Origin: Phialophora verrucosa
Lineage: Eukaryota; Ascomycota; Eurotiomycetes; Chaetothyriales; Herpotrichiellaceae
Assembly: GCA_002099365.1 (NCBI GenBank)
Contig: MSED01000009.1
Span: forward strand, 2,046,001 to 2,110,000
Direction: 5' to 3'
Length of the DNA: 64,000 nt
Each line of letters begins with the position of its first letter. The first letter of the stretch is position 1. Below the pieces are notes generated by a model. That model saw only the letters and a list, made by a program, of their open reading frames with translations. It was not told the DNA's origin and did no database searches. Of this stretch, positions 33,097 to 43,057 are shown piece by piece. A program made the translations under genes and the position numbers.

Positions 33097-35111
33097 ATGG
33101 CTAAATTGACGTGGTTCAACATCGCCATCTGCCTGGTTGTCTCCTGGGGAGGATACTCCTATGGCTATGGCTTCGCCATCTTTGTCACCAGCATAGGACA
33201 ACCCAGCTTCTATGATTACTTCGATCTTGATCGTGAGTTCGGTCCTCCTTCCATGCCGATTCACCTGTACTGACTGCCTTACAGCAGCGAGTGACTACAC
33301 CGCTAAGCAAGTCATGCCCTTTCTCACGTCCCGCCCAGTATAAGACCTAACTCTTCTACAGCATCCTCGGAGCGATCAATGCACTCTTCAATTTTGGGTT
33401 GGCTGTGGGCGCCCTGGCTCAAGGCTGGCTGGTTGATGTGATCGGGAGGAAGAAAGCCTTTTACATTGCAGCCGTATCTTCCCTCGTGGGAGCCGCTCTG
33501 ATCACCGGTTCGATGGCGATCGGTATGCTCATCACCGTGCGTCTGCTGCATGGCTTTGGTCTGGGGATGCTCATCTGTCTGGTGCCGCTGTACTTGACCG
33601 AGGTTGCGCCTCCACGTCATCGCGGTGTGCTCAGTGGGCTGACAACGTTGAGCTTCGGCATGGGGTATTTCGTGTGCGTGCAGCCTGCTGTGCATCAACC
33701 ACCAGACACACTGACATGTCCCAGTTGTGCATGGCTCTCCATCGGCACCTATTATGCCAAAGAATTCAACGTCCAGGTCCGTGTGCCCCTGGCGCTTGCC
33801 ATGGTCGGACCGCTCGCCCTCCTTGTCGGGCTGCCCTTTATTCCTGGTGAGTTTCAGTCTCTCCGGCTGTTGCTTGGACGGAGTTGATTGAACTGTCAGA
33901 ATCGCCTCGATACCTTTGCCTAAAGAACAGACCCAGCGAGGCGTGGGAGGTACTCCGCAAGATCCACCACGACCCGGACGACGAGGCCGACTCCGCAGCC
34001 CATGCCGAATTTGTGCAAATCACCAGACAGGTCGACTTTGACAAGGAGCAAAAGGCCGGCTACATTGAGATGTTCAGAAAGCCCTCCTGGAGGAAGAGGA
34101 GCTTGCTCACCATCTTCATTCAGTCAGTTCTCTCCTAATGTGATGTAATGATGGGACTGACTTCTGTTCCAGGTTCGCCGCTCAATCCACGGGCGTACGT
34201 CTTCTGCACGAGCATCTCACGGCCTACAGCTGACGTTCGAATAGATTCTAGGCATTGCCAACTTCCTTGTCTTGATCTTTTCGAGCTTGGGAATGACGGG
34301 CGTCATGCCCCTGCTGCTCTATGGTACGTCCTTCCCTCACTCAGGCCAACGAAGAACATGCACCCTGACGCTTCCGAACAGCGGTCTACACCACAATTGG
34401 CACGACGTGCGTCGCAATTGCCATCTTCACGGTCGATAGAGTTGGCCGGAGAACCATGTTCCGTGAGTGCCAATACATCAGCTCGGTCCATGAGCCCTTC
34501 TAACGGTATTTGTCGACATACAGTCGTCGGCTTCCCGGCTCTGGCCATCTGTCTTCTCCTTGAAGGCGTTCTCCAATGGCAGTATCTTGGGACCGACCAT
34601 AAAGCCGGACTGGCAGGCTGTGTACTGATCATCTATGTGTACATTGTCATGTTTCAGTTCGTGGACGGCCCTTCCTTCATCTGGATGTCCGAGATTTTTC
34701 CCACAAACATCCGAGGCCGGGGTATCGGACTGGGCTTCTTCTCCTACTTTGTCGGTGCGATCACCTACACTACTCCATCAGCACTGGCGTTCAAGAACAT
34801 GTGAGTCTGAGACCTTGCCTCCTCGAAAACGGTGCGCCGCCGTGGAATCTGGCTGACCCGGGTTGTCCGAAAGCAAATACCGCATGTACTTTCTGTACAT
34901 GGGTCTGTGCCTCATCTCCACCATCATCGTGTACCTCTACATCCCCGAGACGAAGCGCCTCCCCGTCGAAGAAATCGGCGCCCTCTTCGGCGATGAAGTC
35001 GTCGTGCACTTGACCGAGGATGGCCACGGCATTCTCGAGGAGCAAATGGAGATCAAGCTGGCGGGCGAGGATGTCCAGGTAGCGGAAGTGCATCACGCCG
35101 AAAAGGCATGA
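33097..35111 (+). CDS. MFS sugar porter family transporter
   Basis: Ten exons: 33097-33232, 33285-33306, 33362-33673, 33725-33846, 33900-34122, 34173-34194, 34245-34323, 34382-34462, 34524-34800 and 34874-35111, giving 503 aa with twelve predicted membrane segments. Two exons are 22 nt. Intron 2 (33307-33361) has a GC donor (CTAA|GCAAGT) and a CTAAC branch site; the intron 1 acceptor is a tandem CAGCAG. Sugar-porter signatures are VDVIGRKKAF after helix 2, a PPRHRG motif (loop after helix 4), PESPRYL after helix 6, DRVGRR after helix 8 and PETKRLPVEEI after helix 12. Substrate is probably a hexose or related polyol, imported with protons; specificity is not readable. The C-terminal tail is acidic and cytosolic. 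Confidence 0.9.
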
Positions 35112-35717
35112 ATGGGCCTGCAGAGGGAGACAAGGGAGGCGAGCGACCAACTTCTCAGTCAAGTATATGGATCTTTGGGTTGCTGGAGTTGGCATCTCCT
35201 CCTGGCGCTGCATGGTTTCGTTCAACATAGCAGTTACAATTGATAGCTATGGCTATTCGAAGCCTCTACACCCGTCTATCCAAGCAATGGCAATGCGGTT
35301 GCTGCATGTGCTTTTGAGTGGCAGCTAGTTCAATCGTCAATACATATGTGCCAAGTACAGTGCATCCAATGTAAGAATCCATAGTCGTGGAGTTCTCCTT
35401 CTCTGTACAGCCACGGGTGTTTCGACGATACACTTGAAAACCGCACACTGTCCTTCCATTACCCATCTGCCGCGCTCACTCATCTGCCTGCACACGCTGC
35501 TACCATCGTGGTCATGCCCGTCGCCATGCCCTTTGCCCTTGCCATGCAAGCAGGTGGATGCAAGTGCACGTACGTGTATGCGAGATTGCATCCCTCGCAC
35601 CTGCAATCAATCCACACTGTCATTCGAAATGGCATGTTGCCTTACACACTGGTGGTGGTGATGGTGGGTTTGCATTTCACTTTCTCTCTCTGCCTCCCAC
35701 TTTCTCTCCTTCTCTTC
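35112..35717. other. Tail-to-tail intergenic region
   Basis: The sugar transporter (plus) and the zinc-knuckle gene (minus) end here. A pyrimidine-rich run (tttctctctctgcctcccactttctctcc) lies at about 35680-35710. No gene is supported. Confidence 0.45.
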
Positions 35718-36914
35718 TTATTCCCGTGCAACGACACGGCCAGGCTGCCGCTTCACCCGGCGCCACTCATACCACACGTCCTCCAGGTCGGGCCATTCCA
35801 GATCTTGGACGTCCAGAGCAGCGGGGAGAGCAGGCTCACCAAGTGTCGGGACGAGGCGCGGCGGCATTTGCAAAACCATCTCCAAGACGCGATTGATGCG
35901 CAGACGAACGCCGCCGACATCGGGCCACCAGCACTTCTCGACGTTCCACTCCTGCAAGCGACGGAGGCAGTCGTTGTAATGGGCCCGCAACGCAACCATC
36001 GTACGCGTGAAGTCGTGGACGTGGTTCGGGTCCAGTGCTCGCGTCTCGAGAATGCCGGCCGCCTCTGCCGCTTGACCGTCGTTGCCTTGCTCTTCCCGTT
36101 TTCCGCAGTCAAGGTGGGCGATCACGTACTCCCACACGTCCGAGTAGGTGACCTCCTCTCGCGTCGAACCGACTTCCTTTCGATACTGCTTGATCTCCCT
36201 GGCCAGCGGGACTAGGATGGCTGTTCTCTCAAAGTCGCGGATCGTGAGCACCATGTGGGAGACGAACCGCTCGACCAGGTCGATCGTCTGCTCGGCATGC
36301 GTCTTCCAGGCCTTGGTGAGCGCCCGGCTTGCTTTGCGTCCAAAGTGGCGACGGCTATGTCTTTCCATTTCCGCGCCCATGTCCGACAGAAGTGCGTACT
36401 GGGCGGGCTTGAAGGTGTTGTACCGTCCGAGATGTTCCATGCACGCCATCATCAGCGCCACTGTGTCGCCGTACGTTTGAGGCTCTGAACCGCCATGAGC
36501 ACTGGTACTCGCTTTCCATCCGCCCGTGCTGGTCTTCATGATCTCCAGTTGCCGGTACGGTAGGCCGGACCACGGAAGGCCATGGTGAAATCGGGTTGGG
36601 GTGAGATTCGGCGCTTTGAGAAGGTATCTTGTGTGTTCGGGGTTGCGGCCAGCGAATGTGTCAGTGATGGCGTAGCATTTGGGGGAGAAATGGCCGTGGC
36701 CATGGCATTTCGAGCAGAAGGCATTGTTGGTGAGAATCAATGCCGCTATTGCGGTGGAAGATGAGGGCATTGCCTCATGGTCTTCGGCTTGGCCCTGGAG
36801 CTGTGGTGGTGATGGTTGTTTGCGCGGGTCGTCGTTGGCGCCAGACGCCGTGGCTGTTTGAGGTGGAGGGGCAGAGATCGTCAGGCGAGCAAGGGAACAC
36901 TGCTGGACGTCCAT
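35718..36914 (-). CDS. Unrecognised protein with one CCHC zinc knuckle
   Basis: Intronless, 398 aa, with an ATG at 36914. A Gln/Pro/Ser-rich N-terminus is followed by CSKCHGHGHFSPKC, an exact C-x2-C-x4-H-x4-C zinc knuckle (Cys67, Cys70, His75, Cys80), the type found in retroviral Gag and in RNA-binding proteins. The remainder (about 100-398) is helical and Trp/Arg-rich, with ERFVSHMVLTIRDFERTA and a C-terminal PDLEDVWYEWRRV. No reverse transcriptase, integrase or protease lies near and no long terminal repeats are seen, so a retroelement origin is not supported, though a domesticated Gag-like protein is one possibility. The frame is open over its whole length with sensible composition. Function unknown. 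Confidence 0.65.
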   Translation of the reverse strand: MDVQQCSLARLTISAPPPQTATASGANDDPRKQPSPPQLQGQAEDHEAMPSSSTAIAALILTNNAFCSKCHGHGHFSPKCYAITDTFAGRNPEHTRYLLKAPNLTPTRFHHGLPWSGLPYRQLEIMKTSTGGWKASTSAHGGSEPQTYGDTVALMMACMEHLGRYNTFKPAQYALLSDMGAEMERHSRRHFGRKASRALTKAWKTHAEQTIDLVERFVSHMVLTIRDFERTAILVPLAREIKQYRKEVGSTREEVTYSDVWEYVIAHLDCGKREEQGNDGQAAEAAGILETRALDPNHVHDFTRTMVALRAHYNDCLRRLQEWNVEKCWWPDVGGVRLRINRVLEMVLQMPPRLVPTLGEPALPAALDVQDLEWPDLEDVWYEWRRVKRQPGRVVARE

Positions 36915-37359
36915 TTTGTCTCAACGATTGCTGGCAAGGCCAGGAACAAGACGTGATGAAAACAAAGAAGGGTCAAGCAAAAGAGGGGCTGAGCTTAGGG
37001 CTTCAAAGACAGCAGCGTTAGTCCCAAGAGAAGATATTGCGAAAAGAATGAATGATTGAGCGGATGGACAAACAAACAAATGTGCAAGGTTGAAGCATGG
37101 CAGCGACTAAGCGTCACATCGACATATCGACCCGGCGACGCAGCAGCGAGACGACAGAATCTCATCGACTCAGTAACCCAGCAAGGAGCAATCCAACAAC
37201 TCAGCGAGACCCCGGGACCGTGGTCCAGTACTTAACCCTGTCTTTCCTCGTTATCCATCTGCACCAGAATTGAATTCAGCATCTAGCATACGCCTCGGAT
37301 CCCATTTCACAATGCCACGTCCAACAGCCAGGGGTAAGGAAATCAGGCAGGGCGATGCT
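36915..37359. other. Intergenic region
   Basis: Upstream of the zinc-knuckle gene and downstream of the dehydrogenase, both minus strand. Holds one promoter and one 3' UTR; nothing else recognised. Confidence 0.4.
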
Positions 37360-38626
37360 TCACCACGGCCACTCCGTCCCATCATAGACCATGAATTTCC
37401 CGGCCGTCGCGTCCATTGTCGCCTTGTCGATCTGTGATTCATGTATGCATCGTTAGCAGACAGCACATGGAGCCGACTTGAGCGACGTGGAGCTTGAACG
37501 GAGTGTGCGACAGTTCACCTCTTCTGTCGTTTTTGGGCAGTCAAGGCTGACCCCTTTCCGGACCTCGTGCCCATGAAGAGGTACTGTAGCGATGGGCGGA
37601 ATATACGCAGACAGAGACAGGCACAGATACAGATACAGACACAAACACAAACACAAACACAAAACGGACACGTACCACGTCAACCATCCCGGGAATGCTC
37701 TCCTCCAGCGTGATTTGCGCCTTTTCCAGACCAAAAGCCACCGCACCGGCGTTGCCCATTTCGGTCTGGACCCAGCTGTGGCATGAAGCAAGGAATCGTC
37801 AGCGACTAAATTATCCCCGGTACATGCGTGCGATGCATTTTGTGCGAGAAGCAGGGGCGACGGGCGTGATAAAACTCAGGGAGAGCAAGGAGGAGGCAAA
37901 CGACCACTCACCCCGGATGCATCGCAAAGCTACACAGGCCCAGATCCATGTTCTCGAGGTGGACCTTCATGGTCACCCAATTCAACGCCGCCTTGCTGGG
38001 CCCGTATGCGGCGTTCGGGACGGGGGCACGGTCCTGGGCCCCAATCGAACCGGCACTCGAGCTCATGGTGACGAATTTGGGCGTCCTGGCACTGGTGGCG
38101 GCGGCGCGGAGCAGCAGCGGCCTTACGGCGCGGAACAACGCCACAACCCCGACGACGTTGACGGTATAGTGCTCGAGCATTTCCTTGGCACCTGCCTCGT
38201 GGACGGCTGGGTATGACTTCGCAATGCCCGCGTTGGCGATCACGACGTCCAGCGCTGTGATGCCGTGAATTCGCTCCAGGGTAGCGATGGCGTCGTCCGC
38301 GTCCATAGGGGAGGTGCTTTCGATCTTGACGACGATGAGACGGCTGGTGGATGAGCGAGGGAGGGCGGCGAGAGATTTGCTGCTCGCAGAAGACGGGTCG
38401 CGGACGGCGGCTACCACGGTGCTGTGTGGCCGGGCGAGGTATGCTTGGACGAGCCCGATTCCTAGGCCTGTGTGACGGGAGTGATCAGTTCAGTGGATTA
38501 ACCCCAGACTGGCGGACGTGATGCCCGTATGGACAGCTGTGCGCGGTGCAGACGGGGTCTTGGACTGGGCAGCTCACCTCTATTGGCACCTGTGATCAGG
38601 TATGTTGTCGAGGTTGTCACCGTCAT
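37360..38626 (-). CDS. Short-chain dehydrogenase/reductase (ketoreductase type)
   Basis: Four exons, 38626-38578, 38467-37912, 37775-37676 and 37431-37360; 258 aa. The Rossmann motif TGANRGLGIGL is assembled across intron 1, NAG lies at 95-97, the catalytic Ser in VTMSSSAGS (about 152-154), and Tyr171-x-x-x-Lys175 in YGPSKAALN. It is a classical NAD(P)H-dependent SDR resembling the fungal ketoreductase group that includes the norsolorinic acid reductase Nor-1; the real substrate is unknown. The last intron (37432-37675, 244 bp) is long and contains a CA-rich microsatellite. The final exon encodes only VIDKATMDATAGKF and WPW before the stop, a usual end for this group. Confidence 0.88.
37608..37665. 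repeat. CA-rich microsatellite (CAGATA/ACAAAC units) inside a gene intron
   Basis: Degenerate GACAGA and ACAGAT units run into five or so ACAAAC copies. It lies within intron 3 of the short-chain dehydrogenase, just downstream of its donor on the minus strand, and largely accounts for that intron's unusual length. Confidence 0.85.
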
Positions 38627-39451
38627 GGTTGAATCTGGTCCTTGGAAAGCAGAGGCGTGCGCGAGGGCGAAGAGGGAGCCACGCTGTTTCTGGACGCGGC
38701 GAGATTGAACGGGACTGAACCGATTGAACTGGCGCCATTTTCGTCTCTCGTTTCGTCCGTTCCCTCGACTTCATATACGAACGGTTGGCGGTGCTTCAGG
38801 TGGATCAGGCCCGCATGCATTCATGTTGATGGATTGGTAATTCAGCGCGCTCCTGGTGTTCAGAGAACATCCACCATGTCGTCCATTGCTACCTGCATGT
38901 ATTGCTCCGTGCAGGTTCGTCCGGCCGATAGGGCGAGCGACGTTGCGGTCGTGGCCGCGAGAATCTCCCCCGGTGTCAGAAGTCGGCATTATTTCTGATG
39001 TGGTGGAGAGTGCTGGCCATCAGAAGTCAGAAACTAGCATCGTCAGTGCGTCAGTTGTCGAATGTCCATCGGCCGGGCTTTGTCAGCGAGATTTCAGGCC
39101 TCGCTCAGGACCCGATAACGAGAACTTACGCCATACTGCTTGTACGTTTCAGTCTTGGCCGACTGGCTTCTACAGTATCATGCGAGACATTTTGAGTGCG
39201 AGGTTTCATCCGGCCGAAAGTCCGCATGCCGTGGACGGTCGAGCCCCGGGGCTTCAAGAGGGGAATTTCGTGCCTGGGAGAGATGAAAGGCAAATCGGGC
39301 GGGTATCGCAAAGTGCTGGCATTCTTTACCATCCGGTGATGGTCGTGTACCGAACCGCCATCTATCATTGCTGCTGTCTATTTCGTAAACACCTGTGGTG
39401 TATCTGGGTATCGCGCGCACTCCAACCTATCCCAAGCCTGTAGGCATTGGT
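38627..39451. other. Intergenic region
   Basis: Upstream of the dehydrogenase and downstream of URA5 (both minus). Open frames (38642-38998, 38856-39443) show no domain and probably reflect GC-rich sequence. Contains the dehydrogenase promoter. Confidence 0.4.
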
Positions 39452-40222
39452 TCAATCTGTACTTCCGTACTTCTCCCGGTATGCCCTCATCAGATCCAGC
39501 TGTTCAGGTCCCGCTCCCTCGATTTTACCCGCTTCGATGGCTTCCAGGAGGTCTTCGAACTTGAGAACAGCCCTGACAGGCACTCCCAACTCATCCTCAG
39601 CAACCTTCATAGCGCTGCGTGGCTCGGTGTCGGATACCCGCTCTTGTCTTGTGAGCAGCAGGACGACGCCAACCACAGTGCCTCCTTGTGCATTGATTAT
39701 TGAGACGGCCTCGCGTAACGCTGTACCGGCAGTCATCACGTCGTCGAGAATGACGATTCTCTTGCCCTTGAGAGGTGCGCCAACGATAGTGCCTCCTTCA
39801 CCATGGTCTTTTGCCTCCTTCCTGTTGAAGGCGTAGGAAACGCCCTCGAAATTGTGGCCGCTGAATTCTAACTCTCGCGCGACAATGGCGGCCAGAGGGA
39901 TCCCTTTGTACGCAGGTCCAAAAATGATGTCGAAGTGAGGTGACGGAGAGCCATCCGCATCACTACCTGCTTCTTCGGTCCCAAGTGACAGCGAGAAAGG
40001 AGGGGACGTCAGGACTGCTGCGAAGCCGCGGGCAAGAGCACCCAGAAGGGACGCGGTGTGTAGCAGAGTCGAGGTAAAAAAGTAGGGGGATACGCGCCCT
40101 GATTTGAGCGTGTACGTGCCGAATGAGAGGACTTTGGCCTTCAGGAAGAGCGGGAGAAGAGTGTCTTTGTAGGACGTCGTCGTCGCCATGTTTGAGGCAC
40201 TTTGAAAGATTGAGCTCGACAT
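39452..40222 (-). CDS. URA5: Orotate phosphoribosyltransferase
   Basis: Fifth step of pyrimidine synthesis: orotate plus PRPP gives OMP and pyrophosphate. Intronless, 256 aa from the ATG at 40222, or 245 aa from a second Met at 40189 (MATTTSYKDTLLPLFL), which fits the usual family start better. The substrate loop KSGRVSPYFF, the DIIFGPAYKGIPLA segment, YAFNRKEAKDHGEGG (flexible catalytic loop) and the PRPP-binding motif RIVILDDVMTAGTA are all present. The Ser/Glu/Asp-rich insert after SPPFSLSLG (residues about 65-85) is longer than in yeast. Cytosolic. Confidence 0.95.
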   Translation of the reverse strand: MSSSIFQSASNMATTTSYKDTLLPLFLKAKVLSFGTYTLKSGRVSPYFFTSTLLHTASLLGALARGFAAVLTSPPFSLSLGTEEAGSDADGSPSPHFDIIFGPAYKGIPLAAIVARELEFSGHNFEGVSYAFNRKEAKDHGEGGTIVGAPLKGKRIVILDDVMTAGTALREAVSIINAQGGTVVGVVLLLTRQERVSDTEPRSAMKVAEDELGVPVRAVLKFEDLLEAIEAGKIEGAGPEQLDLMRAYREKYGSTD

Positions 40223-41119
40223 TGCATAAAATTTTGGAGCTGCCCGCAGTCGACGGTCTCACAGCGAAAAGATGTGCCCGACGCTCACGTGCGACTCACT
40301 TTGACATACTCGTACCGAGGTGTCGCCCTTCCCCTTGTATAATTACCAGGGTATCTCTAGCTGTTGACCATTCAACCATACCACGTATTCGTGAATGTAT
40401 GAGTTATCTACGAGATTCACCTTGGCAGAACGTTTGAGGCAACCAACGTCGCCAGCATTAACGGCCGTGACTTCGACTTCAAGGGACCCTGTGGACTCCA
40501 CAGGCAAGCACACACGCCGCGTGATCCGCTCTGTCGGCGCTCTGCAGCCCAAGCAGTTCTAAAGAGGATTAATACAGTACACCAGCAGCTCTTACTCCTC
40601 TTCACAAGCGAATGCAAGCACGCCGGACCATGAGGTGATTGGAACGGTGCCTGCCAAGAACGAGCCACAGCTCACACGCAAGTGGCTCGAAGTAGATTTC
40701 CGGGACGTGGGATGCCCAGGGAAAGGCGGGGGCCGGACGTGAAAAATGTCCCAGTCATTGACCGCCTTGTCGAGGGCATTACTGTCCTCGTTCTTCCGCT
40801 TTGGCTTTCTCAACAGTCTTACACACCTCACCTCGGCCTGAAATACACCCTTTTAGATTCCGTCCAGCACCCAATGCCGCGAGAACTGGCTGACAGGTGG
40901 GCTCGCAACCGTTACTTCGGTTGAGCTGTTCCTACGCAAGAGGAGGACATAATATTGTGTAAACGGGGAGTTGCACAGCCAGCGAAGACGCGACCGAGAC
41001 CAAATCATCCCGCTCGATATACAACCCGAGTCTTCATTGTCCTTCATCTTTCACTTGTTTACAACTGGCACTCTCTCCACCCCGAGACACTCATTCGGGC
41101 TTCACTTTAAATCGCCGGG
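40223..41119. promoter_or_regulatory. Divergent intergenic region between URA5 and MET13
   Basis: Two core-metabolism genes start at its borders and read outward. Frames inside (40592-40831 minus and others) have no domain. Contains both promoters; a CT-rich leader lies just before MET13. Confidence 0.5.
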
Positions 41120-43057
41120 ATGCACATCTCCAAAAAGCTCGCACAGGCTCACCAGAGCAACAAGCCTACCTTTTCCTTCGAATTCTTTCCTCCGAAGACG
41201 GCCCAGGGCGTTCAAAACCTCTACGACCGCATGGACCGCATGCATGATTTGGGACCGGCGTTCATTGACATTACTTGGGGCGCGGGCGGGAGACACTCGC
41301 AGCTGACGTGTGAAATGGTCAACGCTGCTCAGAGTCACTATGGACTCGAAACGTGCATGCACCTGACATGCACGGATATGGAGCGGACTCAGGTTGACGA
41401 CGCCCTACGACGCGCGTACAAGGCCGGCTGCACAAATATACTGGCACTCCGGGGAGATCCGCCTCGAGATCAGGAAAAGTGGGAAGCAAAGGACGGAGGT
41501 TTCCGGTATGCAAAGGACCTCGTCAAGTACATCAGGACACGATACGGCGACCACTTTGACATTGGCGTCGCCGGCTATCCGGAAGGCTGCGACGACCACC
41601 GGGATGTAGACGTCCTAATCGACCACCTGAAGGAGAAGGTGGATGCCGGGGCGACTTTTATAGTCACCCAGATGTTCTACGACGTGGACATCTTCCTAGA
41701 TTGGGTAAAGAAATGCCGCGATCGAGGCATCGACATCCCGATCATTCCTGGAATCATGCCTATCCATACTCACGCTGCCTTTGTGAGGCGAGCTCAGTGG
41801 ACGAAATGCCATATCCCAGAAGACTGGTACAAAGCTCTCGAGCCGGTTAAGAACGACGATGCCGCTGTCAGAGCGGTTGGAAAAGAACTGGTCGCTGATA
41901 TGTGTCGGAGAATTCTCGACGCAGGAATTCTGCACCTTCATTTTTACACCATGAACCTTGCCCAAGCAACTCGGATGGTTCTAGAAGACTTGTCTATCAC
42001 ACCTTCAACTTCTGGCATGGCCCTAGAGAAACCCCTACCCTGGCGGAAGTCACTTGGTCTCAACCGCAGGGACGAAACGGTCCGACCGATCTTTTGGCGA
42101 AACCGCAACGCCTCATACATTACGAGGACGGCCGACTGGGACGAATTTCCTAATGGGCGCTGGGGCGACAGTAGATCTCCTGCCTTTGGTGAATTGGATG
42201 CTTACGGCATTGGCTTGAAAGGCACGAACGAGGCCAACATCAAACTGTGGGGAATGCCCAAGTCTCTGCGTGAGATCACCTCACTGTTCGTCCGATATTT
42301 ACAGGGCGACCTTGATCGGCTGCCTTGGAGCGAAGGCGCCATCTCGGCCGAGGCCGACAGCATCAAAGACGATCTTCTGAGCCTCAACAAGCGCGGTTTC
42401 CTGACAATCAACTCCCAGCCAGCAATTGATGGCGCTTCCTCCACCGATCCAGTTCACGGCTGGGGTCCCGCCGGGGGCTGGGTCTACCAGAAAGCATACC
42501 TTGAGCTGCTTGTCTTCCCATCCATGTTCAAGAAAGTCATGGAAAGGCTCGACGCCAATAAGAACCTCACCTACTATGCCGTGAACCGGAAAGGAGAGCT
42601 GCTCACCAACACCAAGGATGAAGGCCCCAACGCCGTCACGTGGGGCATCTTCCCGAACCGTGAAATCGTGCAACCAACAATCGTGGAAACCGTGTCTTTC
42701 TTGGCTTGGAAGGACGAAGCATTTCGCCTTGGCCAGGATTGGTCGAAGTGCTATCCAGCCGGCTCAGCTAGCAGGAAGTTGATCGAGACGATCATGGCCG
42801 AATGCTATCTTGTCAACATCGTGAACAACGACTTTCATCAGACCCACGAGATTTTCAAGGTTTTTGATGGACTTGAGGCTAGGGACCTCGACTTGGTGTT
42901 CGACGGGACGGATGCAAGCGATCACAGAAACGGGACCAACGGCACCAGAGAAGTGTTGAATGGTGATGCCCCGGTTGCAGAGGTTGAAAAGAGCATTGCG
43001 GAGGGAGAAGAACGCAAGGTGCCGTTTCCGACAAACGGAGTCGCACTCAAGAACTGA
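41120..43057 (+). CDS. MET13: Methylenetetrahydrofolate reductase
   Basis: Reduces 5,10-methylene-THF to 5-methyl-THF with NAD(P)H and FAD, supplying methyl groups for methionine. Intronless, 645 aa. The FAD-binding catalytic barrel fills residues about 1-300: FSFEFFPPKTAQGVQNLYDR, FIDITWGAGG, ETCMHLTC, NILALRGDPPRD, FDIGVAGYPEG, ITQMFYDV and PIIPGIMPI. The C-terminal regulatory domain follows, with DEFPNGRWGDSRSPAFG, INSQPAIDG, GWGPAGGWVYQKAYLE, NAVTWGIFP and CYLVNIVNNDF. The N-terminal sequence is nearer yeast Met13 than Met12 (QGVQNLYDRMDRM). A 50-residue C-terminal tail (Asn/Glu-rich) extends beyond the yeast protein. The ATG at 41120 fits the family start. Confidence 0.96.
   Translation: MHISKKLAQAHQSNKPTFSFEFFPPKTAQGVQNLYDRMDRMHDLGPAFIDITWGAGGRHSQLTCEMVNAAQSHYGLETCMHLTCTDMERTQVDDALRRAYKAGCTNILALRGDPPRDQEKWEAKDGGFRYAKDLVKYIRTRYGDHFDIGVAGYPEGCDDHRDVDVLIDHLKEKVDAGATFIVTQMFYDVDIFLDWVKKCRDRGIDIPIIPGIMPIHTHAAFVRRAQWTKCHIPEDWYKALEPVKNDDAAVRAVGKELVADMCRRILDAGILHLHFYTMNLAQATRMVLEDLSITPSTSGMALEKPLPWRKSLGLNRRDETVRPIFWRNRNASYITRTADWDEFPNGRWGDSRSPAFGELDAYGIGLKGTNEANIKLWGMPKSLREITSLFVRYLQGDLDRLPWSEGAISAEADSIKDDLLSLNKRGFLTINSQPAIDGASSTDPVHGWGPAGGWVYQKAYLELLVFPSMFKKVMERLDANKNLTYYAVNRKGELLTNTKDEGPNAVTWGIFPNREIVQPTIVETVSFLAWKDEAFRLGQDWSKCYPAGSASRKLIETIMAECYLVNIVNNDFHQTHEIFKVFDGLEARDLDLVFDGTDASDHRNGTNGTREVLNGDAPVAEVEKSIAEGEERKVPFPTNGVALKN

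Noticed and set aside
35718..36914. Gag gene of an LTR retrotransposon
   Set aside because: No terminal repeats, primer-binding site or polymerase genes are seen around it.
24839..38626. Secondary-metabolite gene cluster
   Set aside because: No polyketide synthase, peptide synthetase, terpene synthase or prenyltransferase is present.
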